Both the position numbers and the translations under genes were made by a program. DNA of 64,000 bases from Sebastes aleutianus (lineage: Eukaryota; Chordata; Actinopteri; Perciformes; Sebastidae). This document shows positions 1 through 11,868 of the stretch, piece after piece (the stretch's first letter is position 1; each line of letters opens with the position of its first letter). Location of the stretch: NCBI GenBank assembly GCA_916700875.1, contig CAKAKS010000034.1:15152695-15216694 (forward strand), read 5' to 3'. The notes under the pieces are model-generated. The model was not told where the DNA came from. It saw only the letters and a list, made by a program, of their open reading frames with translations, and ran no database searches.

Positions 1-454
1 GCTGATGCTTCGTTCATGAATCATAATAATGAAATGGCTTTCAAAAAGCTTGAAACAAGTTTTTTAGAGAGTTTTCTTTATCTATTGAGGCTATTTAGTT
101 CTAACGTTGAAAGAGAGGAGATGGTTAGAGCGCACTGTGCCCTGATATGGTCCATTTAACCTGACAAATGTCTGAGGGCTGATAATCTGTTTCTAAATAC
201 TCTGGGTTTAGGTAAGAAGACGCTGCGTGGCAGTCAGTTTCTCCTCGTTAACACCTGTTTATACGAGAAACAAAAGGTGTGCAGGAGCTTTAACATGAGG
301 ATGAAAAGACACAAAAGACACAAAAGACACAAATCGAACGACATGTAACCACCCACATGGAGACATGGCAGCTCCAGTCGATGGTCTCCATGGAGAACAA
401 AGAGCTGACTCAGCCAATCACAATGATGAGGACGCAACAGTAGATCACAGCTGT
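1..454. other. intergenic or intronic, no gene seen
   Basis: Unremarkable A+T-rich sequence. I see no splice-bounded exon or recognisable repeat. Open frames here are antisense readings of CA repeats. Confidence 0.4.
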
Positions 455-461
455 CACACAC

Positions 462-493
<32 letters not shown>
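455..493. repeat. (CA)n microsatellite
   Basis: Almost pure CA dinucleotide run with one CG interruption. Confidence 0.9.
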
Positions 494-840
494 GAACTGT
501 ACATGCAGTAACTGAACCGTGACTTTACAAAAATCAGCACCAGATGTGATCATTAATATTTTAAGTCTCTATTCACGTGTTTGCTCATATGTTGATAACT
601 GATGACGAGAATCCATCTACAAACAAAGAACTTTCATTTCAATTTAGAACATTTTTGCCCAAAAAAATCTGAACATTAATAATAAATCTAATAGTGCACC
701 AGCTACAGAAACAAGCACACACTTGCATCTTATAAAGATAGTTTTACATTTGCACTATAAATCATACTTATATTTACATCTAAATTTGCAGTAATGTCAT
801 ATTTTTATATTCAGCCTGTGTCAAACAGCTTAAATCTCCC

Positions 841-900
841 TATAAATAAATAAATAAATAAATAAATAAATATATAAATAAATAAATAAATAAATAAATA
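841..900. repeat. (AAAT)n microsatellite
   Basis: About fifteen AAAT units with one TATA interruption. Confidence 0.9.
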
Positions 901-1407
901 TAGTTCAGGTCTTATTTATCTGTTGTTAAACAGTTCAATTAGGTTCAGTGCAATTAATTAGGTGCAAGTAATTACTAACAACCAGGCTAAAGAGAGATAC
1001 TGTAGATTTATTTCGTTACTACTCCAGAATACTTAAAGATAATGACAAAATTAAGATTAACACTGAATCACTTGACACTAATAAAACAGAAAAGGGGATA
1101 AGAAACCTTCTGGACCAGAATAATAAATCATTTATTGAAGCATCTTCTGCAGGTTGAAGAACGATCAGCGTGTTTTATCTACGAGTCGACATGCTTAAAT
1201 AAATATCAATGGTCCAGAGCTTTCTGTGGAGTGGGGAAATCCCATTTTACATTTTCTATTCTCTTCTACTGCTAGCACCTCACTGCATTAAACTGCTGTA
1301 CAAGAGATTTTAAATTTGGACATAATTTATATACTTTGAAAGACAATATGCCATTAAATAGTATGTGTTTTAGACCACTACGCAATAGAGACACCCTGTA
1401 TAATTTA

Positions 1408-1823
1408 ATGGTTAACATTTTATAATAACCATCATTTATAAATGGAAAATTGATAGTTAATTAAACTAAGTTAATAATTATTATTTTTATATTTAGTTGC
1501 AACTTTATAATAGCCATCCAAATAATGTTTATAGACGGTTTACAAACCAATTATTAACCATTAACAAAGTGTTACAAATATCTACCTATGCAATGTTTAT
1601 GGATCTTTTTATAGATAATTTCTTAAAAGGTTTACAAATCATTTGGTAATTATTAACAAATACGTAATATAGTATAAAATGTTGTAATGCGTGCAACAAT
1701 TATACAATTATAGCATTACTAATAATTAGTAAACATTATTAATTAACGTTTCATTGTTTGATAACAGTTAAATAACTATTAACTAAAGTTCAATTTACCA
1801 TTCATAAATGATGGTTACCAATA
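1408..1823. mobile_element. fold-back MITE with long inverted ends
   Basis: The left arm contains CCATCATTTATAAATGG followed by a TTGATAGTTAA-like stretch. The right arm contains the reverse complement (TTCATAAATGATGG, preceded by AACTATTAACTAAAG). The arms pair over roughly 45 bases and enclose A+T-rich DNA with no coding capacity, as in a palindromic teleost MITE. Exact ends and target duplication are not resolved. Confidence 0.55.
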
Positions 1824-2200
1824 AATCCACTACAATAAAATGACAATTTACATTACTAATAACCCTGAATTGTTATATTCTTCTTATTATATACTGTCTT
1901 TTTATCATCCTAATATTACTTGAGCATTTGTTATGTTACTAGATTACATTTTTAAACCCTACAGAAGGTCTTTTCACTACTTTGTGAAAAGATGTGAGTC
2001 ATGAGAAGAGATGACGCCTGTCAGAAACCCTGAACGTAGAGAGGAGATCTGGACTGTGAGGTCAGTGGAAGTGTCTTCAACACCGCCACAGCTGTTTGTG
2101 TGTTATTCTACAGGCCGCTTCTCTGTAATGACATGTCTGATAAGAACATAACCAACAATACAGCTCATTACTGCTGTTGCCTCTTCCCACACACCCACGT

Positions 2201-2201
<1 letters not shown>
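1824..2201. other. intergenic, no gene seen
   Basis: Ordinary A+T-rich sequence running into a CA microsatellite. No exon recognised. Confidence 0.35.

Positions 2202-2249
<48 letters not shown>
2202..2249. repeat. (CA)n microsatellite
   Basis: Pure CA dinucleotide run of about 24 units. Confidence 0.9.
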
Positions 2250-2254
<5 letters not shown>

Positions 2255-3065
2255 AACACGGACAATACAGCTCATTACAGCATCTCTGTTATAAATGCAA
2301 AACACACACGCAGCCCGAACACGGTGTGACTGTTTACCGTGACGTTGTGGGTTTAACCCCCCTCCGGCCTGTGAGGCGTTATCACGTACGCACTTCCACC
2401 TCGTCATCAACTATGCCCTGGAAAAGACCTCACTCGGATTTTCCAGCGAGCTATTATTGGTTCCATGTGAAAGCTCCTGATAAAAAGGTGCACGTTGAGG
2501 ACATAATAGCGTAAAGGAAAAGCAGAAAGGTTCATGTGAAGGACATTCTGGTTCTGTTCTATATTTTTATTACTGTCAACAAATCTCATGAAAAGACCAA
2601 ATCCAAATAATGTGTTAGTCCATGTCTCAACACTTTCTGACTTCCTGTCAGTGGCTCTCAGCTCCAAGCCCATTGGTTCCTACTGAAGACGTAAATCTAA
2701 AGAACGTATATTGATAAGACGTGAAAGCCAATTCCATTGCAACATCAGCGCCCAGCAGCCATTTTGGACTGAAAGCGACTACAAGACGCCAGTAAAGACC
2801 CTACAAAGTGCCGTACAAAAGTTAAACAAAATTAGCATAAAGTGAGCGATGGACATAAATGGAAGTTAAAAAAATCCAGCACACACATTTTGAGATCAAT
2901 CTCAAACTTTTTCATGTCAAACATCCAAACTGGATCCAACAGTTCACGGACCATGGATGTCCCGTGTGTCTGATGCACGTTCATTATGGCGAGGAAAATA
3001 ACTCTGGATTCAGCTGTTAGTTCATTTTACTACTTTTAGGACATAATGATTTAAATGAGGGATAT
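2250..3065. other. intergenic, no gene seen
   Basis: Unique-looking sequence without a recognisable exon. Short open frames on both strands lack splice context and family resemblance. Confidence 0.35.
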
Positions 3066-3710
3066 TTAAAGGGACTGTTTGTAACTTTTTAAGTGTATAA
3101 ATGTACCGGGTCGGGACACATGCACGCTCGCGTGTGGCCGGAGCCTCTCCTCCTCTGCCTGCCTTCACACAGTCAGCGCGCGCGTTCTCGCTCCACCTCT
3201 AGACGTGAACGCGCGCTCACTCCACACTGCAGCAGAGTTAGTTTAGCTCTGAGAATATCTAGTGAATGTTCAGTGGACGTTTGTGCAGAAATAACTGCTG
3301 CAGCTCCTCCAGACCAACAGAGGTTTCCCGTGTCTTGTGAAGCGACAGGGCTCCGCAGAGAGAAACGTTATCGTCTCTCTCCTGCACCCGCAGGGAGACA
3401 CCAGGTGCCGGTGTCACAGTTCACGTTACTCGCTGCGGAACCTCGAAGGCTGAGGCAGGAAAAGCCAACACTAGGATCAGCATTGATTCATGGAGAGACC
3501 TTCGTCTGGTCAGCTAACATTACTGCCAAGCAGCTGAAATATAGAGTGATATTGTGGTTTTAGCTGACGTGTGTCGTCTCACTGTTTTGAGCGATGCTCG
3601 TTCATGTCTATTTAGAGCGAGCACAAGCGCGACGCTGACTTTCGTTGACTTAACGGCCACAGGTGTCGCTGTTAAGCAGCAATTCTGAAAATTACAAATA
3701 GTCCCTTTAA
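3066..3710. mobile_element. TTAA-ended non-autonomous transposon, copy 1
   Basis: Begins TTAAAGGGACTGTTTGTAAC and ends with the near inverted repeat ATTACAAATAGTCCCTTTAA. About 645 bp with TTAA at both ends, as for piggyBac-type targets. Related copies lie at 38620-39262 (inverted), 48065-48760 (same orientation) and 50553 onward (inverted). A 156-codon open frame inside (3093-3563) is partly shared by the other copies but matches no family I know. The superfamily is inferred only from the TTAA ends. Confidence 0.75.
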
Positions 3711-4311
3711 GTGTTCCTACTGGGAAATTGATTTAACTAAAAAAAATCATCCTCTGATTTACAGACTTACTTGAGATAGCTGAGCAAAATCCACTCAAGT
3801 AGAACCAACAGATGGTGATTTCTGTAGATTCGTCAGTCGGTCCATTGCATACTTGTGTCCAGAGACAACGAGTCCAATTACCATCAAATCTGCTGTTGAT
3901 ATTCACAGAGCCCAGAGACTCAAAACCTTTCCTGCAGCACCACCATCAAGTCTCTTTGACCGAGACTTCAAAAACAAATGGTCAATAAGTTTACTCAGGA
4001 TATTCACAAAAGGATGAATCCTATTGTTTTTTCATGTTAATGTTAATTTGGTTGTTTGTTACATTAAAAAGGTTTTGGTTTGGCAGTCGGCTCACATCTC
4101 GGGTGTCGGAGTCTACGTTACTGAAATGAATCCGACGTCCACCGTGTTCCCCAGCTAGTCTCTAACGGTGTCCGTCTGCTGTTTGCTGCTGAGCAGGAAG
4201 TGTATTCAGCGGCTTTATCAGAGCTTGTTTGATGGAAACAGCTGGAAACACTGAAACTGAACCAGACAGAATCACAACTATAGCTCCGGGACTTTTAATC
4301 CCAGGAACTAG
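3711..4311. other. intergenic, no gene seen
   Basis: No exon recognised. The last ~45 bases (tagctccgggacttttaat, then a CCAGGAACT end) resemble the end of a GGAACT-type MITE whose other parts lie near 5325. Confidence 0.3.
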
Positions 4312-5799
4312 GGATGCTCATTTTGAAAAATGTTCTTAACCGATAACCGACCCTCGTTAACCGATTATTAACCGTTAACAGACAAGATTTGTGCCTCTCA
4401 TGCAGCGGTGCGCCAGCTGCAGGAGGACAACAGATATTGGTTGACGGGAATCCCCAGTTCACCGTCCGGGAGCGTTAACTTAGCAGCTACGATGCTGCGT
4501 GTAGTGTCGCGGACATGCAGCCACTTTCCCAGTAAAAGTCTCCACCGCACATTTAGTTTAGTTTAGCAGGTTGTCAGCTGTGTGTCTGCCCGGCGGAACT
4601 TTAGCGAGTGTCCAACAAACAGTGTGTGTGTTTGTGCTACGTTAGCAGCTCTAGCATTGTCGGAGGCTTCGTGCTCGCCGCCGCCGCCACACGTAGTCTG
4701 CATAACTTTAGCGAGTTTCCAACAGACCGTGTGTGTGTGTGGCGGTGAGTGTGAGGTTGTTGGTGGCGTTCTAGCTGTGATCGTAAGTGTAGCAGTGTGT
4801 GTATAGTTTATTTGTCGGTGAATAAATGCTACGAAACTACAACTCCTCCGCTCCGCTCAAGCGAGCCAGAGACCAGAGACAACTTCCTGTATCCTGCAAC
4901 TAGTCTGGCTCAAAATCTCACATGACCGACTGGTTGGTCTCAAGATGCAGATTTTTTTTAAACGGCGGTCCTGTAGTGATGCACGGGTCAGGTTTTTTTT
5001 TATTACCCGACCCGTTAAGAGAGCCAATCCGCACCGCCCTGACCCGCAAATATATGCGTCAATGAATTTTCAAGGACTGAAGTCTGAGTCAAGGACAGAG
5101 ATAATAAGCGTACTGTGCAACGTAATCTCGTAAATACGTGAAATGACCACGACCTCTTGATAGGGCATCACATGACAGAGACAGAGAGAGAGGAAGAGAT
5201 GGTGGAAGGTGGGCTATTGCACGCAATGTTTCTGTAAGTTGTTAATAACTTGTGCATTACTACCGTCCTGTGAATCGCGAGTACTCGACCAATCAGAAAT
5301 GTTCAGCGCTGCAAGCCCCACCCCTAAAAGTTCCTGAACTTTCAGAAAGTACCACCTGACCAGGGACATTTTGGGGGTTAAAATAATGTCCCTGAACTTA
5401 ATTTAGACTCTGGTCCCTGTAGTCGAAATGCAATGAGTTCTTCTAAAACGGTTAACACACCGTAAGGTTCGATTTGGCCCGACACATGTTTGTAGCGAAA
5501 ATAAAAAATAAATATGAATTTAAAAAATATATCAAATAATTAGTTTACATTTTTTTTATGAGGTAAAATCACTCCTTAAATAAGTAACTATTAATTATTT
5601 TCATATACTGAGCACGGCGGGCAGAATGACGCAGGAAGTTAGCTTCGTGCAAGTCAGGTAACAAAAAACAAGGAAAGGCAGTGACGGTTGCAAACGAACA
5701 AAAGGCATTTTAATGGAAACTTGGGATCCTCGTAATTTTGCATGTTAACAATACCGTTAAGTCCGTTTTGGCTCCCCAAAGGAAAATATTTGGGCATCT
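4312..5799. mobile_element. degenerate hAT-like non-autonomous element (uncertain)
   Basis: Left end TAGGGATGCTCATTTTGAAA is followed by repeated TTAACCGATTA-type motifs. A sequence near 5795 reads as an imperfect inverted copy (AAATATTTGGGCATCTC). It seems to contain other repeats: a CGACCCGTTA segment near 5010 and a GGAACT-type MITE fragment at 5325-5440. A short GTGTGTG-rich frame at 4582-4806 is not convincing coding sequence. Confidence 0.35.
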
Positions 5800-6345
5800 C
5801 TCCTCCAAAGGTTCCTCGTTAAGGGGCTAAAACTCTCCTTAGATCTGCAGAGTTCATGATAATTCTCTGTGATTTAATGCCTATCCACATTAGAGATTTA
5901 AAGTCAGGATATCTCGACCTCTGCTGCTTTGATTTTGACCGTTGTTTAACTTAATACGACTCATGTGAGTAACATTACGTAGCAGAGGAAGGAGTGGCCT
6001 AACGGGGGCATCAGTGACTTGAGGTTTAATCATCCAGACCTTCACCTGAAGATCAGACTGCTCTGTAACAGACAGGCAACAGGTGTGAATGAGTCAGTGA
6101 GAGGCAGCGTGTTGTAAAATAGCGTTTTGTATTCAGCAAACCTCCCTCGCTACAAAATTGAATTGTCATGAATTATTTCTATGCATTAGTTTTATGCCCA
6201 GCAATCGTATTTTATTTTGTTTTGCAGCCTCGGGGCTTCTTCCTGGAAAACACAAATAAATGTTCTTTGGTACTTTTGGATTTGTTTCTGAGGATTATTA
6301 CTGCGGACGCTGTTTTCTTACCTTACAAAGACGACCTTAACCCCC
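5800..6345. other. intergenic, no gene seen
   Basis: No exon or clear repeat recognised. The 75-codon frame at 6168-6395 runs into a GTGTGTGCGTGCG microsatellite and has no family resemblance. Confidence 0.3.
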
Positions 6346-6351
6346 AGTGTG

Positions 6352-6383
<32 letters not shown>

Positions 6384-6387
6384 TGCA
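6346..6387. repeat. (GT)n/(GTGC)n microsatellite
   Basis: GT units followed by GTGC units. Confidence 0.9.
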
Positions 6388-6528
6388 GCCTATAATGAAA
6401 TCAGTACTCAGCATTGAGTATTTGAGCCAATGAAAGCTCGGATCGATAAAACACAAGGTTTGGTGGAGAGCCAGCTCTCACCACATTTATCTTTCAGCCT
6501 TCCTTCTTTCTCTTTGGCACTTAAACTG

Positions 6529-6532
<4 letters not shown>

Positions 6533-6591
<59 letters not shown>
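6533..6591. repeat. (CT)n microsatellite
   Basis: Pure CT run of about 29 units. Confidence 0.95.
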
Positions 6592-6596
<5 letters not shown>

Positions 6597-6599
6597 ATT

Positions 6600-7257
6600 T
6601 AAGATATCCAACACCTGACATTTATTTCAGCATCACTCCTCTTTTAACTTGCCCCCGATCATCCTTCCATCTTTTGTTTCTAATCTCGTCAGCGACAACA
6701 GAAGTTAAACTGTGTCATTTCAGCCCGGTTTCATTCCCAGAGCGTCAAATACCGACGCTTTGTCACGTCACTCGGGGTCTGATACCGACGCACACAACAC
6801 ATTCTCGCACCCAACTCGTCAAATACCGTTGATTGGTCGGTGCCCCTCGGCATCGGAGACTTAAAGACAATTTAAAGAAAAATGCAAATTCCCAATTAGG
6901 ATAAGACTCCCAGAAGCCCTGACTCCATCCTTGTCATCCTGATTAATTGTATTATTGATTGATCTGTCAAGAACGCCCATAAAATAGAGAAAAATGCTCT
7001 TTACATTTTCCCAGAGCCAGCGGTGACGTCTTTAAATTGCTTATTTTGCCCGACGAGCCAAAGACGCAAAGATCTTCAATTTACAATGATGAAAAAACAG
7101 ACAAGCACGACTCAAAAGAACTCCAAATAGATTACATTTTGTGACTATTTCATGGACTGCTGTGAGACTGTTTTGGACAGACATACAGACAGGTTTTATA
7201 GAACAGAACAGACTTTAAGTTAAATTTAAAACCCTGCAGAAACTCCCACTGAAACGC
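6600..7257. other. intergenic, no gene seen
   Basis: Ordinary sequence with short motif repetitions (for example TCAAATACCG twice near 6745 and 6820). No exon recognised. Confidence 0.3.

Positions 7258-7283
<26 letters not shown>
7258..7283. repeat. (GA)n microsatellite
   Basis: GA run of about 13 units. Confidence 0.85.
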
Positions 7284-7288
<5 letters not shown>

Positions 7289-7619
7289 GTGAGATTATGA
7301 AGTAGCATATTCTAATAAAACACACAGAGGCAGTCTTGCTTGATATTACAGATTTTATTAACTCTGCAGCTCACCTTGTCTCCATCGTTCTCCCCCTCTC
7401 TTTCTCTCTCTCCATCTCACACACCAGTTAACTTAATCACACATTATCACAGTGTCCTTACTCATTACTACTTCTAGGATGACACCATTCATCCACTATG
7501 GCTGGTAATTGAAAGAAAAGGAAGGTAAGCAGAAACACGACTCCATGCTGGAGACCACATCCGCCGCCGCTGCTGCTGCTGCAGACTTTTAACCTCTAAA
7601 AGTTGGTTTCAAATAGTCA

Positions 7620-7830
7620 AATGTTTCTATTATATCCAGGTAACAACCTCCGGGTCTGAGAGGTGAAGCCAATGAAGTGTTTTAAACCTTCATTCTCTCT
7701 AACAGCCAGCAGGGGGCGACTCCTCGGCCAAAAACCAAGATGGTGACGGCCAAAAACCAAGATTGTGTTGGGCAAAAACCAAGATTGCGACTCAAGGCTT
7801 TAAACCCGTAGTCCACAAATTTAATCTAAC
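7620..7830. repeat. dispersed teleost repeat with GGCCAAAAACCAAGAT units
   Basis: Contains CAGCAGGGGGCGACTCC followed by three imperfect copies of a GGCCAAAAACCAAGAT-like unit. The organisation resembles a common dispersed fish repeat I know from other genomes. Boundaries are approximate. Confidence 0.4.
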
Positions 7831-8043
7831 TTTGAAAAAATAAAATGTTGACTTTATGTTCACTGAGATGATTAAACAACTCAAGCAACTTCACAACAAT
7901 ACTAAAGGTTTATATTTATAAAGGTTATAGGTATATAAAGGTTTTTATATTGCACAGAAATGAATGAAAACCAACGGATGCCTGGAACAGAAGACAAAAC
8001 GCATAGCCGATGCTCAGCTGTGATGTTAAGTATACTTGATTTA

Positions 8044-8383
8044 TAGTAAAAGCACTGGTAAATGGTAAAATGGTAAATGGACTTGGACTTATAAAGCGCT
8101 TTTCTAGTCTTCCGACCACTCAAAGCTCTTTACACTACATGTCAGTATTCACCCATTCACACACACATTCATACACTGATGGCAGAGGCTACTAAGGTGC
8201 CAACTTTGCCCATCAGGATCTAATCTAAATACTCATTCACACATCGATGGCTATGCCTTCGGGAGCAATTTGGGGTTAAGTGTCTTGCTCAAGGACACAC
8301 GACATATGACCCGGAGCAGCCGGGTATCGAACCACCAACCTCCCGATTGGTGGACAACCTGCTCTACCCTCTGAGCCACATTG
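8044..8383 (-). mobile_element. tRNA-derived SINE (AFC/V-SINE-like)
   Basis: Read on the minus strand, the head at 8383 looks like a tRNA: an A-box-like GTGGCTCAGAGGGTAGAGC and, about 35 bases later, a B-box-like GGTTCGATACC. The body contains CTTGAGCAAGACACTTAACC, and the tail at 8100-8044 contains TTTGAGTGGTCGGAAGACT and ends in repeated CCATTTTACCA-type units. This order is typical of percomorph tRNA SINEs. It lies in a presumed PEX7 intron or 3' flank, antisense to nothing known. Confidence 0.8.
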
Positions 8384-8723
8384 ATGTGTGAATAAATATA
8401 CAGTAGTGTGAAAATTTCCATTTCAGCCGCTCTGTTTGCGTTTCCTCTCTAATGTTTACTATAAATTACTTTGTGCAAACGCATTCACTTCAACCTGTAA
8501 AACCTCCTTCATTTCCACGCGTCGTTAATGCTAAATAAGTTCCACGCACACTTCAGACCGGTGTTTCACTATAAAACACAACTGCAAAGAAGCCGATGAC
8601 AATTTCACTTAAAGAACTGTAAGTTCACACAGCGCTTCATGATCAGGACAAAGACATAGAAAGAGATATTAAGAGATAGAAAGAGACTCAGAAAACTACA
8701 CAAGTACTAAAGGTGTATCTTAC

Positions 8724-8779
8724 CTGACAGTGAAGTCGTACGAGCAGGACGCCACCACCGTCTTACTGAACGGAGAAAA
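8724..8779 (-). CDS. pex7: PEX7 internal exon (fragment of a WD repeat)
   Basis: A 56-base exon on the minus strand with acceptor TTTCTGCAG and donor GTAAGA. It encodes FSPFSKTVVASCSYDFTV plus two bases of the next codon. In PEX7 this segment directly follows the residues of the exon at 12561-12674, so the order is correct. PEX7 is the cytosolic receptor that recognises the N-terminal PTS2 signal and, with PEX5L, delivers cargo to the peroxisome. The next exon, further left on the plus map, was not found in the remaining 8.7 kb. It may lie outside the window. Confidence 0.9.
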
Positions 8780-9926
8780 CTGCAGAAAGAGGAATAAAAA
8801 AAATATTATCTTTAATAAAATGCTAAAATAATGTTCTTTATCGGTTACATTATTTCACATTTCTGTATTTCCAATACGAAATGAAGGTCATTTTTTTGTG
8901 CTCTTATTCATGAATGTAGCGAAGGAGGAGAGATAAAAATACTCCATTACAAATCTACTTGAGTAAAATACACTCGTATTATTAGCTAAATGTACGTAAA
9001 GTTAAAAGTAAAAGTACTAGTACTTTCGGTTTGCACCAAACATCAACAGATGAATGAAAAAAATAAAAATGAATCATAGGAAATAAAGGTTTCCCCTCAC
9101 AAATCCAGGGAAGTCCCAGTTATAGATCTTTCTAGTGAGTCTTTCATATTTCTGTTGGTTTAAGTTTCTCTGAAGAAGAATGAAGCGAGAAGCTCTTTCA
9201 AAGTACAAATGAGAAAGCAGACCACCTGCAGCGCTGTTGACAGTTTGTTCTGCTGAATGTTTTGCATCCTGCTGAGTAACGTTTCATGTTGTACTGAAGT
9301 CTGTTTTCGGGGCTGCAGCTGGAGGCCGTCCCTCATCTTATAAAAGGAAACTGTGAATGTTAAAATATGTGAAATTCTTTCAATCAAAGTGAAAAACGCC
9401 TTCAGGCGGGACGAGCCGGAGTGTTCTGCTCAGCAGTTAGAGGATCGTAGCGACACAGAGAGGCTGAGAAGAGTCCACGGAGAGTAATTTCACCGGCTGC
9501 CGGCTAAAGCGCTCCTAAATTAATTTATTCGTTCATTTGTTCCACCTCTCCGCTTCCGACGGTTTCACCTCTCTTATCGGGCAGATTCAAACACCTTTCT
9601 CTCTCCGCTGCCGTCCCTCTCCTTCTCTTTCCTCTCAGTTAAACGTACAGATGCTTTATTGGTATCATCAGCAAGAAGTCATTTGTTACCAAAGCAAAAG
9701 AGCAGCTGTGATGATGTAGAACAACATCATCTGGGAGCACTTTCCTCTTAATGCCGTATGTCTGACAGAAGAAAAGTAGAGTTCAACACCGAATGTCTCC
9801 AGTACTTTCCTCTGATATAGAGAAGGGTCCAGCTGCAGAGCTGCAGGCTCAGGCCCACCTCCACCGTCGGACCCTTTACGGTCCCGAGCTTGGAGACGGA
9901 AGTGACGTCGGAAATTGTTAACGCTA
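8780..9926 (-). other. PEX7 intron, 5' of the 8.7-kb exon
   Basis: Intronic between the PEX7 exons at 8724 and 12561. No further exon is visible. Open frames here (for example 9160-9387 minus) have no splice context. Confidence 0.5.
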
Positions 9927-10465
9927 GTTCCGCAAACAAAACTTTAAGTTTCGCAAACAAAACCTTTAGTTCCGCAAACTTTTGGATTGGCAAACAAAAC
10001 TTTTAGTTTCGCAAATAAAGCTTTTGGATTCGCAAACAAAACTTTTAGTTTCGCAAACAAAACTTTTGGATTCGCAAACTAAACTTTTAGTTTTGAAAAC
10101 AAAACTATAGGTTTCGAAAACAAAACTTTTGGATTTGCAAACAAAACTTTTAGTTTCGAAAACAAAACTTTTGGATTCGAAAACAAAACTTTTGGATTCG
10201 AAAACAAAACTTTTGGATTCGTAAACAAAACTTTTAGTTTCGAAAACAAAACTTTTGGATTCGTAAATAAAACTTTTGGATTGGCAAGCAAAACTTTAGT
10301 TTCGCAAATAAAACTTTTAGTTTCGCAAACGAAACTTTAAGTTTCGCAAACAAAACTTTAAGTTTCGCAAACAAAACTTTTAGTTTCGAAAACAAAACTT
10401 TTGGATTCGTAAACAAAACTTTTAGTTTCGCAAACAAAACTTTTAGTTTTGCGAACAAACCCTTT
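9927..10465. repeat. 21-bp minisatellite
   Basis: About 25 tandem units of roughly 21 bp alternating between CGCAAACAAAACTTTTAGTTT and a variant with TTTTGGATT in place of TTTTAGTTT. Because 21 is divisible by three, long open frames of the type KVLFAKL/KVLFSNP appear on the minus strand. These are repeat artefacts. It lies inside a PEX7 intron. Confidence 0.9.
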
Positions 10466-10936
10466 AGTCCTTCTTTCATTTCTTTAACGCATTAACGCAA
10501 CTTGCAATTTTTAGGTTGTAGCTGGCTCAGTTTTAAAGCTAGAGTGAAGATACTGGTATCATATGAAACTAGATAACCTAATGAATCCATCGGTACCAAC
10601 CATGTCATACTAGGAGGTTAAATAACGCTCCAAACTTATGCTAAAAGTCAGCTGTTGTTGCCTGTTGGGCTGCAGTTTGCCATGTTATGATTGGAGCATA
10701 TTGTTTTATGCTAAATGCAGTACCTGTGAGGGTTTCTGGATCAATTGGTAATGAATATATAATAATAAATATAAACATACGTTTACATAAAGCAGCATAT
10801 TTGTCCACTCCCATGTTGATAAGAGTACTAAATACTTGATAAATCTCCCTTTAAGGTTCATTTTGAACAGATAAAAAACGTAAATTAAATTGCGATTAGT
10901 CGTGATTAACTACTGTAATCCATTGACAGCTCTAGT
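10466..10936 (+). mobile_element. GGGCTGTCAA-type MITE, copy A (left end missing)
   Basis: Carries the family landmarks in order: TTTCTTTAACGCATTAACGC, the GATACTGGTATCATATGAAA segment, GGAGGTTAAATAACGCTCC, TGGGCTGCAGTTTGCCATG, AAATCTCCCTTTAAGG and the right end ATTGACAGCTCTAG. The left TIR is missing or overwritten by the adjacent minisatellite. The terminal TAGGGCTGTCAA motif seen in full copies suggests a hAT-like family. Confidence 0.75.
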
Positions 10937-11389
10937 TCTGATAATATTTTCATCACCAGCTTCAGCAGCAGTCTAAACCACTCTATTTGGAGATGAAACG
11001 TCAGCAATCATACCTCATTGCAACAGGAAAACTGTGCACTTACAATAACGGTAAGTACAGCAGGTGAACGTTGTGATAATGATGACAAAACTACTAAAAT
11101 AAGATCCAAAATGTATTTTAAAATTCACTTTTAACAGTTGTACGGTACAGTAAGTGTCTCCGTCTGTCAGTTTATTTTCATCTCTTTTCTCTTCTTCTTC
11201 TGCTGATCGTGATCAATCACTTCACTTCCTGTCTGCTTCCTCCAGTGAAATCGATACGAGCAGACGGATTTGCAAACATTGACAAAACACAAACACAGTT
11301 TTTAGAGTCTCGATCGATTAGTGACACCTGTCACCTGGAAAACACGAGCTTGAGCAAGACAGCTGCTTGATTGGGTGAACTCAGGTGAG
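10937..11389. other. PEX7 intron, no exon seen
   Basis: Ordinary intronic sequence leading into GT microsatellites. No exon or repeat recognised. Confidence 0.4.
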
Positions 11390-11453
11390 TGTGTGTGTGT
11401 GTATGCGTGTGTGTGTGTGTGTGTGTGTGTGCGTGTGTGTGTGTGTGTGTGTG
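11390..11453. repeat. (GT)n microsatellite
   Basis: GT run with a few CG/AT interruptions. Confidence 0.9.
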
Positions 11454-11544
11454 TATTCATGACGTCAGTGTGTGTGTGTGTGTGAAGTGACATGTGTCTA
11501 AACCGAGTAAGTGGTATGTGTTTGGGAACTCCTCTGCAGCTGTC

Positions 11545-11545
<1 letters not shown>

Positions 11546-11592
<47 letters not shown>

Positions 11593-11663
11593 CGTGTGTG
11601 TGTGTGTGTGTGTGCCTGTGCGTGTGCGTGTGCGTGTGCGTGTGCGCGTGCGTGCGTGTGTGT
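11546..11663. repeat. compound (GT)n/(GC)n microsatellite
   Basis: About 118 bases of GTGTGT, GTGC and GTGTGC units. Apparent ORFs on both strands (VCVCVC or HTHTHT) are artefacts. Confidence 0.9.
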
Positions 11664-11868
11664 GGTCTTATTAGGTCCATTTAAGTGGGTGTTTTGATGC
11701 TGTCAGACCCTGGACTGTGTCTCTGCCACCACACACACATTCTGCTTTCGATTCTGAGGCGTGATTTGTGCTCGACTCATCTGCAAAGGGCCGGGAGCGT
11801 CCACACGGCCAAAGTGACGTCACACCTTCGTGGGAGATTCGTGCGACAGGTTTTGCCTCTCCATGCAC

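Noticed and set aside
3093..3563. 156-codon frame as a host gene
   Set aside because: Lies wholly inside a TTAA-ended repeat present four times; kept as a finding about the element, not as a gene.
8044..8383. A functional tRNA gene on the minus strand
   Set aside because: A- and B-box-like motifs are present, but no acceptor-stem pairing is apparent and the sequence continues into a long SINE body and tail.
10079..10479. Minus-strand frames encoding repeated KVLFAKL/KVLFSNP
   Set aside because: Direct translation of a 21-bp minisatellite; period divisible by three explains the lack of stops.
11492..11697. VCVCVC and HTHTHT frames over GT/CA repeats (also at 2100, 13749, 23382 and 42483)
   Set aside because: Dinucleotide-repeat translations; low complexity and mirrored on both strands.
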